From assembly GCF_022458985.1 (NCBI RefSeq), contig NC_061781.1, forward strand, positions 18,383,001 to 18,447,000: DNA of 64,000 bases, in the 5' to 3' direction. This stretch comes from Mugil cephalus. Lineage: Eukaryota; Chordata; Actinopteri; Mugiliformes; Mugilidae. Position numbers and translations under genes: made by a program. This document shows, piece by piece, positions 9,928 to 21,100 of the stretch. Under the pieces are notes generated by a model. It was given only the letters and a program-made list of their open reading frames with translations, did no database searches and had not been told where the DNA came from. Positions within the stretch are counted from its first letter, which is position 1. Each line of letters starts with the position of its first letter.

Positions 9928-12568
9928 ATGATAAAGAAGATACTTGTTGATGTAGACTGTGGGGTGGACGATGCTCAGGCCATCATGTTGGCACTGGCTG
10001 CCCCCAACGTGAAGCTCCTGGGCATCACCTGCGTTCATGGAAACACCACAGTGGAGAATGTGTGCAAGAACACGCTGAGGATCCTGAAAGCCTGCAAAAA
10101 GCTTGAGGTGGGCACAAGCAGCCCCGTTGTGATTTTCCATCCATATTTTCTTCTCGGCCAACGGTGTTGATTATTGTCTGGAATTTACTAGTGTGTCATG
10201 TGACGATCAGGATGTTCATGTTGATGAAAATGCCTCCACAAAGGCTTGTTGTTCCTCAAATCGCATGACTCGATGCAGAACAACCAGAAGCAGCTCTGTT
10301 ATCGTTAGAGGACAAGTCAGAGCCGCATGAAGATAAGATTAGATGATATTATTTGTTGCTAAGAAACAGGAATTAAAACAAAACGACTGACGTGATGCTT
10401 TAGTAAATTACTGCTTACAAGTTAGGACACAGGTCTTCAAACAGGGGTTCTGTGACCCCTGTGGGGACCGCAGAGGTACTGCAGAGGGGGTCGCAAAACC
10501 TTTGATTGATTAGACATTATTTATATATTTTTTAAATATTCCCCCACAAATTTAAATTTCTTTAAATACACGAATTGTCCAGCAATTGGCTGAGAGCCTA
10601 TTTAGTCCCCAGGTTGAACCTGTGCATTATTTGAATAGCTTGATACTGAATACAAAATTATGATAATAGTGTACATTTATAAATAGCACTAGGCCGAATT
10701 TAATACAGAACACATATAGTAGGTAGGGGGTCCCCCCTCTCCATCAGTTTGGGGTTCCTTGGGGGTCCTTGGCCTGAAAAGACCCCTGAGTTAGGATTTG
10801 ATTTCATATTGAACATAAGATGAACATCAACGACGTCACACTAAGCTAAAAATAAACAAACATCATAAAGATAACACTCATAACATGTGCTCAGTTCATC
10901 TGGCGTCCTCTTCTGGTCACGGATCAGGTTCCGGTGTTTAAAGGTGCAGCTAGGTCTATCCTCGGGGACAGGATCAACGCGGGACACTTGCACGGGCAGG
11001 ACGGCCTGGGGGACGTTCCCGACCCCGACGCTCCCGGTCTGGAGCTGGTTCAGAAGGAGCACGCCGTCTCCGCTATGATCCGGATCGTTAACGAGAACCC
11101 GGGAGAGGTGAGAGATGGAGGAGATGTGTTTGTGTGTAGGCTGCACACGCGTGCACCGTTCATGTCTTGAGTGTGCGTTTCTTTCCCAGGTGTCCCTGGT
11201 CGCCACGGCACCGCTCACCAACCTGGCTCTGGCTGTGAGGATGGACCCGTCTCTGCCTAGCAAACTGCGAGGGCTCTACATCATGGGAGGCAACACTGAA
11301 TGTGAGTGCGTCAACTTGTGGTCTGACAGTCAAGTTATTGATTCATAGATTACTTTGACAAATCTCTAATGATGTTATTTTTAAAATCTTGTTTACACAG
11401 TAAAATCAGCATATCCAAATTAACACTGTAAGAGTTGATCTTAACACTTTAAAGTGTCTATATGTGTCCATAATTTAACACTTTTTCAAGTGTTGGTACC
11501 TTTACGCTAAGTTACTGTAAATTTGACTCTTCTTGTAGTTAAATTTAACACACTGCCTAACACCAACCAGTTTTTTTTAACACTTTTATGTAGTGTTAGC
11601 AATTAACTCAGAGGACTTTCTTAACTACACAAGTGTTACTCCCATAACACTTAAAAGGTGTCAATATAATTCTTATATAATCCTACAAAAAAATACTATA
11701 TATACTAATAATATAACACTTGACGTGTTAAACACAGGAGTTTAGAGTAAGAAGTTCGGAGTTAATATTTAAACGTTTACACCTAGAGGTTTGCTTTAGT
11801 GACACTTCCTTTTTGTTTTGACAACAACTATTTATCGACTGAGAGTTAATTATGATGGATTAACTCTACCCAGAGTATAATTAACTCTACTAGTGTATGT
11901 CTAGTTTAACACCAAGAATTCAACTCTTCTCAATTTGCTGTGTACCTCTATACCGTAGCGCGAGGAAACACCACAGTGTGCGGCGAGTTCAATTTCACCG
12001 CTGATCCAGAAGCTGCGTACATTGTGCTGAATGACTACCAGTGTCCTACCTACTTGTCCTGCTGGGAGTTTACCTGCTACCACACACTGCCCTGGGTAAC
12101 GCTGCTTTTTACACATCTGAATGTGTAGATTCCTGTGACTCACTGGGAATATCCACCCTGCTATACGTCTGTCACGATTCAACAGACATGACAGAAAATG
12201 CCCGTGTTTTTATTTCACAGGAGTTCTGCGGCGAATGGTTAGCGCAGGACTCCGACAAAGCTCGCTTCATGGCGCGGATCTTTCGCTACACCATGGAGGC
12301 GGCGCAGACCGAACGCATTCAGAAGGAGTTCGCCAACGGGCCGGGCTTCACGTCCTGCGACTCGTACGCCATGGCGGCCGCTGTAGACGACTCGTTCGTC
12401 ACGGAGAGTGACCATTATCCGGTTACCGTGGAGCTGACGGGCACACACACCAGGGGGATGATGGTGGTGAGCCATGCGAGTTTCCTGGAGAAGAATCACA
12501 AGGCATTCATCGTGAAGAAGGTGGATATGGAGAAGTTCAAGAAGATGATGATGGACGCTTTAAAATAA
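9928..12568 (+). CDS. Inosine-uridine-type nucleoside hydrolase, 318 aa, Cys in place of catalytic His
   Basis: Predicted to hydrolyse the N-glycosidic bond of (deoxy)ribonucleosides in purine/pyrimidine salvage. Five coding exons join in frame: 9928-10107, 10928-11107, 11190-11301, 11959-12095, 12221-12568. The exon containing the start begins at 9920, and a probable noncoding exon ends at 9750 with a GTAAGT donor. The metal/ribose-binding N-terminus reads DVDCGVDDA (D8, D10, D14, D15). The family's MGGN and GEFNFTADPEAA motifs follow in exons 11190-11301 and 11959-12095. At residues 247-250 the sequence is TSCD: Asp250 is kept, but Cys249 stands where IU-hydrolases have His. That matches what I recall as the group III subclass. 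Length is usual for the family. Mammals lack such enzymes; fish, amphibians and invertebrates keep them. Candidate poly(A) signal: ATTAAA at 12752-12757. Confidence 0.9.
10425..10795 (+). repeat. Dispersed repeat, copy 2 (hydrolase intron 1)
   Basis: A GC-skewed block starting near GGGGTTCTGTGACCCCTG and ending near CTTGGCCTGAAAAGACCCC. Its right half (10616-10780) is the same family as 3797-3950. The opening and closing GGGG/CCCC stretches look like remnants of inverted ends, suggesting a decayed DNA transposon, but this is inference. Confidence 0.65.
11395..11944. mobile_element. MITE-like element with inverted ends and many TTAACAC motifs (hydrolase intron 3)
   Basis: The left end starts ACACAGTAAAATCAGC. 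The right end, read backwards, starts ACACAGCAAATTGAGAAG. A second inverted match, AAGAGTTGA, lies further inside each end. The interior is dense in TTAACAC, AACACTT and GTGTTA words in both orientations, and no open frame exists. The 550-bp unit ends 14 bp before the acceptor of the exon at 11959. I infer a nonautonomous DNA transposon; the superfamily is uncertain and no target duplication is obvious. Confidence 0.65.
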
Positions 12569-13060
12569 TGGCTCTGACAGAGGAGTTCTCATTCGCTGTT
12601 GGATTTTTTTATGTCATACTGGCTGTGAAAGAACAATGGTGCTAAGACTCACAGATTGTCTCTATTTGTATTTTTAGTGATTGTAATATATAGGAAAAAC
12701 TAAAACAGACTGTAGCAATTTAAACTTGCTACTGCATACATAGTATGCTTCATTAAAATAATGCGTCTAATTAAAATTGTAATAGAAACTCTTGAGTTTT
12801 ATTCATTAGTTATTTTATTACACACAACACAAACACTCATTCATTCAGCATAGCACATTTTTCTTGATGCTCCAAACTCCAGGCCGAGTAATGGCGCCGT
12901 TGTCTTTTGATGATGTTTCGGTAATCCTTGTGTAAGTCAGTGTCAAATGTTCTCTCATATTTCGTAGTCCTTCGCTACCCACTTTGTTGCCAGGGTCCTT
13001 CAGATGGGGCATAATTGATGCTGATACGTAGATTCAGCACGGGCAGCCATCACCTGGTCC
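12569..13060. other. Convergent 3' UTRs of the hydrolase gene and coa5
   Basis: No coding sequence. Plus-strand ATTAAA (12752-12757) and minus-strand AATAAA (12798-12803) lie about 40 bp apart and face each other, so the two transcripts probably end within tens of bases of one another or overlap slightly. Confidence 0.6.
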
Positions 13061-15407
13061 TCAATATCCCTTCCTTCCTCTGAATCTTGATCTCGTGTCC
13101 AGCTGCAGACAACAGGAGCGATATCAGTCAGTCTTAGCAACACATCTTAAAACAGGAGACAAGTTCACTTTAATTCAAACATCAGTGTCCAATATTTTTT
13201 TTTTTTGTTTTTGTTGAGGTCGGTTACAAATCCAGAAAGAGGAAGATCAAACATTTTTTGATGTCTTTACTCTTCCTCTTCCCACCAAATGTTGCAACTA
13301 TACTGACTGCCGGTCAAATCAAAGACTTTCCCCAACTTCCTTTTTTATATTTGATGTCTGATGGGGCAGTTTCTAGTTCCACCAGTCTTTTCACAGTTGC
13401 AGCGTAATTACCGCAGACTCACCATTGATCTCTTGCACTCAAAGAAGGATGTCTGCAAGGCTTTGCAGTGCCCTTCCTTCAGACACTGACTCGGCATCTT
13501 TCCCTCCTGTCATGGTAGGAAACAGGTTAGAACGTATTAGGCCAAACCGGCCACTAAACAAAAGACACAGGTAACAAAAGCCTTCACTTCTGTCTATCAG
13601 AGGCAACAAGAGTAAAGCTTTTTACAGGCTCAATGATGGTAATGCTTAAATAGCAAGATGTTTCATTTACTTACAAGGTTATTTAAATGTAAAAACTTAT
13701 ATCATTGCTTTCTTTAAACGTCGGGGAAAAATGACATTGCATTAATGAACATTAATGTCAACATGCTACATCATGTTTGTTGTCTAACTCCAGGGTTTCT
13801 GCAGGTTATAACAAGTGAAACTTAAGACTTTTTAAAACCTTTTTAACACCATTGTGGGTTAAATTTAAGACCTACAAAAAGTACAACAAATAAGGAAAAT
13901 CAGAGACACAAAATTACTTTCAAAATAACTACATTTAATGTCACTGATCAACTCAGGACATTCCTGGGGTGGGCTCCACAGATGAGGAACAGAAACAGAA
14001 CAGGCCAGGGCCAGATGGGGATGGATGTAAGGTTTTCAGGCTTGAGTAAATGTAATTTCAGACCCACAGTGAAAAATATGCTCTTTTTAAGACCTTAAAT
14101 TGGGCTGATCAAATCTTAGACTTTTTAAGACTCTGCAGGAACCCTGTAAAACCTTGTCTATCACAGTATCAGACAGCCACTCTTCCAAACTGTGCTGCAG
14201 CAGCAGACGGGCTGAAGCTTAATACACTTACGGGCAATAAACTGGACAACATATGCATCTCTTATTTTAAATCCACTTTTTCCCATTCTTTATTAATTCT
14301 TATTTTTTATTCTTTATTTTACAGCAACCACATAAGAATGAATTGTGCCATGATAGAAGGATAGATAACTAACAAACAAGGTAACAGAAATTAAAATAAT
14401 ACATCTGTCACCTGATTTTTTTTTTCTCAATTGTGCTATTTTCTGACTGAAATATTACATATTCATACATAGTCTAAGCTGAGCCAGTAAATGTCCTAAA
14501 ATGAAATTCCCCATCCAACTAAAATAAACGAACACAGGTTACATTCATATAATAGGCGACAAACTGCCTAGTATACAAATTGTGTCAATATTTCTATATT
14601 TTGATATCGGTTTGTTGATGGGATAAATTACATGTAAAAATTTTAAAAGAAACTTCCCTAACTTTGTTGGTGACACAATACTTTTTCTCATTATTATAAA
14701 TTATTAATAAGCCAAACTGTATTCCAAATAATATGATAAGATTTAGAGTCCCTCTCTTCATCAGCTAAAATAGTTACATTTTCTCTGCACATATTCTTCG
14801 CAAGTGTTTTATTTAAGTGTCTGTGCATTACATGTGTGCCCTTTAAGCCGGAAAACCCTGAAAAATTTCTTTATGTTTTCATAATGGCAAAAAAGACCCT
14901 TAACCTTGATCCGAAAGTTGTAAATTTACAGAGTTAGCCAGTTAGCTTACAGACGATCATTTGAAGCGCAAAGTGTTCATATGTAAATGTATCTTGACGC
15001 CGATTTAAACACCGTCGGGCAGCAATGAAAGCAATGTAGAGAGAACGCACAGTAAATTAAGTGTGCGCCACGTACTGTACAAATTAATGTTTTTATAACG
15101 GAGTCTGGTATTGCGCAGCGTTCAATGACAGGAGCATAGCGGGGCGAGATAATGACCTCAACCAAAATGTTAACTAGGTGTTTTACATTCCACAGGTGCA
15201 GTCATTTGCTCTACCCTTGTAATATAAGTTCAAGTTTATTGCACACTGTTGTTAGTTAGTTGGGGTTTAGGCTAAACATGCTCGGCCAGGGTTCATTACA
15301 CTTACCTTGACAACACAGTCGTGCTGAAGGAGACATGCCTTGAAGTCCTCTCTGATACCGGCACAGGCTCTTGTGTCCTCCTCTTTGTCCTCGTAATACT
15401 TCGGCAT
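13061..15407 (-). CDS. coa5: Cytochrome c oxidase assembly factor 5 (PET191 family), 75 aa
   Basis: Small intermembrane-space protein needed for assembly of mitochondrial complex IV. Three coding exons in minus order: 15306-15407 (34 codons from the ATG at 15407-15405), 13423-13506 (28 codons), 13061-13102 (13 codons plus stop). The start reads MPKYYEDKEEDTRACAG and the end FRGRKGY, both as in the human protein (about 74 aa). The cysteines form a CX9C pair at residues 15/25 and another at 48/58, with Cys31 and Cys42 between: the twin-CX9C fold imported by the Mia40 relay. Intron 1 is 1.8 kb and carries a short inverted-repeat element. A candidate minus-strand AATAAA lies at 12798-12803, very close to the end of the facing hydrolase gene. 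Confidence 0.95.
13791..14146. mobile_element. Short nonautonomous DNA transposon (hAT-like ends) in coa5 intron 1
   Basis: Left end CAGGGTTTCTGCAGG; right end, read backwards, CAGGGTTCCTGCAGAG. Length 356 bp with no open frame. Inside are paired blocks of opposite sense (AAGACTTTTTAAAACC, TTTTTAAGACC). CAGGG ends are typical of hAT-type elements. The 8-bp target duplication is not clear, so the family is tentative. Confidence 0.65.
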
Positions 15408-15575
15408 CGTTCACAATCCTCTTCGACACCAATACCGTCGCACTTATAAACTCAGAAACTTAATAATCAGCTAACCAACAGCAGCGACATAGATATTATT
15501 ATGAAAGCTGTCAGCCACCATGTTTCTCGAAGTGCATCATGGGAAACCGGAAGTGATTGACCCAATAACGCGTGT
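15408..15575 (-). promoter_or_regulatory. Probable coa5 promoter
   Basis: Directly upstream of the coa5 ATG. It holds a strong ETS/GABP site CCGGAAGTG (15547-15555), a CCAAT box (plus strand, 15562-15566), and TTCCCATGATGCAC on the minus strand, a type of word seen in ZNF143-like promoter elements. GABP (NRF-2) sites are common in promoters of respiratory-chain genes. In mammals this promoter is shared with UNC50; I see no unc50 exon on the plus side here. Confidence 0.5.
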
Positions 15576-16370
15576 GGATCCGGGGAAGGCTTGTAGTTTT
15601 CTCCATGTGATCAATAGATCTGGGAAACGTTTACTTCATTTTCTGGTCGTATTTGCAAAGCTTTCTACTTTGCTTTCAATCCGTCACCTCAAAAGTTTAG
15701 TGAAATCAAACCTGGTGATGCAGATGATATGAGTAATGCAAGCAGAACAAAATCACAAAACACAAAATGGCTATGAATTCTACCAACTTTTGTCATTTAT
15801 TTCAAAGATGTCCATGAAAAACGATGCTGAAACCATCAGAATCAGGCATACACATGTACACGATGAAGGCACATAAAATGATGGGTGCCAGGGGATGTCG
15901 AGCAATGCTTTCATTCTGTTTGTCTTTCCACTTTCTGCAAATGGGGTGACAGAATCACACACATGACCACTTCATGCATTGAGTTTCTGTTTGTATGTGG
16001 ATGCAGACAAAAGGGGTTTGAGACAGTCCTTTTAGCATTACAAAAATTGTCCTTCCACTTTCATATTAACACAGTTAAAATGGCTTGCTCCCATCCCCAT
16101 TCTCCCAAATAAAAATTCAACAAAAGTCTGAACCTGTTACTAGAAAACAGCTCCAGTGTAGATCAGGGGTAGAAGGGCCTGTTCCGACAAAAATCAAAAC
16201 ATTGTTTATAGATTACAAATGATAATCATGCATGTAAATGAGCACAACTCAAAAAAAGAGCCCCATTTTCATGTCACTTCAACCTAAAGGCACTGCACTA
16301 CCCCCTCAATAAACCACCAACATATAAAATGAGTGGAGTTTCATTTAACAGCTTCCACTCAGAACGTCGA

Positions 16371-16407
<37 letters not shown>

Positions 16408-18129
16408 CATGTCAAGTGGATTTCAATAAAGTATTAAGAGAAGGTGAGAGAGAGAAATAGATAAGATAGATACTTGTTGCTGTTTATGTATTTACAATCA
16501 GTGGCACACTGCAATAATCAGTAGTCGTAATATTCTGTCTAATCAGAAAACAGATCCGTGAATGATCAAGTGAATTGTAAAGTGGAGGATTGTGGAAAAG
16601 AAATGAAAGTTACATACAGTGATGATGTGACTGTGACAAAAAAGAAGGGAAAAAGCAGTGCAAATCACGCCGTTTCAAGATGATAATCTGGAAAATAAAA
16701 CCCTCCCCCCACCGTGTTTACTAATTCAGCATATAACCGCTATAGTCAACCACTTATATGACTGTTATTTTTAAAATATTAGTATATCCAGCAATCAACG
16801 TAGAGGCAAAAAGTGAAAGGGAACAAATTCAAATAATGTTGTTGGGACCTGGATATAAGGCACGTTTTTTTTTTTTTTCTTTTTTACAATTTTGACCCAC
16901 ATCCACAACTACGTCAACAGAATCTATTCACAACTTTCCTACTCTTCAGCCGTTTAACAGCAAAAATGAATTAATTTTGTTATGTTTGACTTCCAGTGAG
17001 AAAGAAACTGGTACAGACTGAATCGAGGCACCTGCACCAACAGACAAGCCACAGACCACAAGCAGCTGTTCCGATGAAAAACGAAATGTACAACAGCAAT
17101 TTAGGAAAAAAAAAAAAAAAAAGTACACGAAAACACAGACTCCCAACTACCATAAACATCTCTGAATAGAATAAAAATATATTTTACCTCTTGTACAAAT
17201 TAAAGATTTATTTCAAATAAATTAAGTCACCTTCATAGATCGTCAGTCGTAGTTGTAATAATATATCAGTATAACAATATATTCCTTCAAATGGCGCAAA
17301 GGCAATGTCCGATTGGTTTTCTATAAATGGACACTGAGGTCATACACAGCCTTTCAGACAAGAGGTGAGATAGATATGGTGTCATGGTAATATTTTCTTG
17401 ATGGATTAGAGTTGTTACCACTGGTACTGGCCTATGGTCTAAGTTGTTACCAGCTGGCTACAGGCAGGATTTGAGTTTCAGGATGTGACTTACAATACTC
17501 TGGGAATGAGGAAAACATTTTAGTTTGAGCTGGTGTTGATCGAGAGCTCTGTCATCTCTGCTGAGAACACAGAGCAACTGGCCATTAGTGACGATAACAT
17601 TCTTGATCATCACGGGCTTGGCTGAGGCGCTAGTGACAGTGCAATGCCCCAGCTTACCCAAAGGTGGCAGCATCGAGTTATAGAGAAGTGTTTGGCAGCA
17701 TCTACACCAGTGGCCAGTTCGACCGGTTCTCCCAGATGTGACGATTCGACCTCAGTCGTCCAGGAATTTTTCTGATTGTTTTCAAAGTTGCTGAACAACG
17801 CAGTCACACTGTGAACCAGCGCAGGGAGCAGATGTCTTCACACGCTCCGCTGTTGTTCATCAGACAGTAGTATTCACATTCTCACAAATAAATGAAGAAA
17901 ACAAGAGTGAGACAGAGATGCAAAAAAGAAAAGGAGAAACCGCTCAATGAGAAGCAAATTAATAATAAAAGTACACCAGGAAGAGTGGAGACGGAGAGGT
18001 GGTGTTCTTCAGACAAGCTCAGATGAGCAACTCTAGTGCTTGTTGCTAGGAGCCAGAGGCCCTGCGTAAGCAGTCTAGGAGATTTTGGTCCCCCATGGGG
18101 CCATGATTCATAAAGCCCCTCCAGTAGAG
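15576..18129 (-). other. mgat4a 3' UTR and short spacer to coa5
   Basis: No coding exon is seen. A minus-strand AATAAA at 15796-15801 is a good candidate for the mgat4a transcript end, which would give a long 3' UTR of about 2.3 kb, as mammalian MGAT4A also has. The interval carries a (CA)n microsatellite at 16371-16402 and A/T runs near 16865 and 17106. Confidence 0.55.
16371..16402. repeat. (CA)n microsatellite
   Basis: About 16 perfect CA units within the presumed mgat4a 3' UTR. Confidence 0.95.
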
Positions 18130-21100
18130 TCAGCCAGTTATCCTCTTTATATGTATCTGCAGGGAGAGAAAAGACCACCGTGTGTGTTAGTGGATAAAAA
18201 TAAGGTTGTACGTATCTGGAGCAGGTGATATTCATCACATACTGGACAAGAGATTAACAGGTGCACAGTGTGACCGGCTTACTTCGCTGAGGATGGCCCA
18301 CACAGCAGAGTCTTTGAGTACAGAAAGCCTCAGAGCCAGAACAGGATTGAAGGAAGGATCGACAGCTCCTTCTGCCACCCCTTTCTCAAACTGACCTGCG
18401 TATTTAAAACAAATGATTAAGCAAATGTATAATTTATGTAGTCTTACTTAATCATTACCACATTGTGTGTGTGTGTGTGTTTTTTGTTAAGAAACACTTC
18501 TCCCTTTTTTCTTTTTTTTTTCAAGAAACACAGAGTTAAATAGAAGAAAATATCAGGACAATCAAAGAATCAGAGAGAAAGTCGGAGAAGCTGCTGAAAA
18601 AAGGTGACAAAGAACATTTCATACACCTTTTCTTTTGTACACTCGCACATCAGTGTGAAATCTGATCATGATGACGCAATGTGTTTGTAAGCTTTTACAC
18701 ATCCATAAAAATAGAAGACAGATAAATTCATTTACCGATCCTGTAAAAGCGATCTTCGGTACGCTTGTACTTCTCTTTGGTCTGCAGTCCGTTTTCCTAA
18801 TAAATGAAGACGACAACAGACAAAATGTGAGCTACAAACTGAATTGACCCGCATCCAAACAGGTGTCAGCGGCCGTCCTCAGTGGCAGCGTGGATCACTA
18901 TGACGGAATGTATCACCTCTGACAGGGGCATGCAATTCTGGCACGCTCATGTTCCTGTCAATAATCAATAAGCCGGGTCCCCTAAGAGCAGCCACTCAAT
19001 GTAATCTAATCCGGGCTATTTGCACATTGCATCAGAGAAGGGGTGACAGACTGTGCATGTGCGTGTGTGTCTCCCTACCGAAACAGGCAGTATTTCCACT
19101 GTGGTGTTCTCGATCTTGTCCCCGGGGTGCTCCTGGTTGCCGCTGCGAAACAGGAACCTGTCAATCAAATCAAGGATTCATCTTAGTATTTACATTTAGG
19201 GATGAGCACACAAACACGGTCCATCTAAACATTTACGTCAGTGTAATTAATTAACTTTGGATGTGCTTAACGAGAGTAAACACCTTTGTGACCCGAGGCC
19301 TTAAATTTCAGCTGTGCTGACAGGACATCAAAAGCTAAACAGCTAGAGAGTTTGAGTCGAAAGGAAATGCTCAGACACAAGCAATGACAGATTATAAAAG
19401 CAAACTACTGATTAGATGTTTACCAATCAGCACGGCCAAAGAGTCTGAGTGGATGAATAATACAAAGACACAGTCTGGCCCCTTTCCCACTCACTGCCAC
19501 TTAACGCAAGAGTGACCGACACTGTCTAACATGATCTTTACAGAAACAGTGGGCGCAGCCGTCACATTTTCACCTATACGAACATGAATTCAAAGTCTGC
19601 TCTGCTATAAGCAACCGGGACGTCTGTCACCTCCCTTTACATTCACAGTCTTGCTCTCTTTCCACCAAAGAGAGTAGGTAGCTGGCCCCAGAATGCTTAA
19701 TTTAGAGCACTCTCATTACCTCACTCTGATCCCTGGAGTCCTACAGCGCAAGTCTGCGCGCACACACTCTCACACACACAGACACACAAAAGCTCAACCT
19801 GAATCCCTGAAGGACAACAGGCTAAAATAAATGTACGATGGATATTTCCATGTGCCTCTGCCTGAATGTGCTACTGTTAGGGCCATGACATCAAAATGCT
19901 GAATATATCCAACTGCAATGCCATTAATACGGAACCATACACACAAAGCACTCATCTTCATATTTACCTCTCTATGCTAATAGGTCTGTCAAATTTGAAG
20001 AGGACGTAGTCCCCTGCAGTAGGAGTGATGGCCCAGAAGAAATCCTCTCCCAGGTACGTCTTCTCCAACGTGTGACCCTGATACACCTGCAAGACGCAAG
20101 TTACATTTTTGCTCTTGTATTTGTATTAATTGACAACATAAAAATAAGACACCTTCAAAAATTGATACCTTCATTGAAGTAGAGACCTCAGCCGGGGGGT
20201 TTACGTGCATCTTGTGGAGCAGGGGCTTTAGGAAGTCTTTGTCCTGCAGATTCAGACGGAGGGGAAACCAGTGTTCAGCACAGGAAGTAACTTCTCCTGA
20301 AAACAACTGTCAGGGCGCGATACTCACTGTGAGTTTCTGTATCTTTCCAGCGAGAGAAGAATGAAGGCCCACATGTTGAAACAGAGAGGGTCTAAAGCGC
20401 ACGCGAAGGCTGGACTTCTGCCGCTCGCAGTGTTTCTGAGGGAAAAAGAAAGGTCGGGAATAATGAGACTGATTCTCCTCGCGCCGGCACTTTTAGCTGT
20501 GCAGTAAGACAGGGGACGTACCGCGTCTTTCTCCGGATTGCAGACCTTGACCCAAAGAATGTGGTCCAGCAGCCAGTCGATGGGCTTCTCTTTGTAGAAC
20601 ATAAAAATGAACTCGACAATCAGGTTTAGATCTGGAGCCTGGAACATTTTTCCTGCGGGAAAGAAAGAAGTTAAGGGATGGCCAAGAAAAACCTGCTGCT
20701 ATACTGTAAGTCTTTAAATAAATAAATAAATAAGCTATTAACTAGAATTAAAACAAAATACTGTGCTGCCGCAGCAGGACCCTGTTCTCTCTCTAAAAAT
20801 CATGAAACGTGGAAATATATTCAAATTTACTTGAAAGGCCCTGAAACGATTTCATTTGCTTATAACAAAGTGTTTCAATCGTTGAAGTGGGCTCAATTTT
20901 ACATTACGTTTCAAGAGTTTTTTAATACTTGAGACTACTTAATGAAAGTGCCGGCAGCACACTGAATGTTCTCACATCAGTCACAATTATTTCAAAGGAA
21001 CTATATTTGGAAAAGAATTAAAGGAGTGGCGGCAACAACGGCTACATTAACATGGACGGAGTTTCATCAGTCTAAATGACGAGATGATAATATATATGCT

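Noticed and set aside
15520-15732. Plus-strand 70-codon frame considered as unc50
   Set aside because: It has none of the membrane-spanning sequence of UNC50, and the frame crosses the coa5 promoter.
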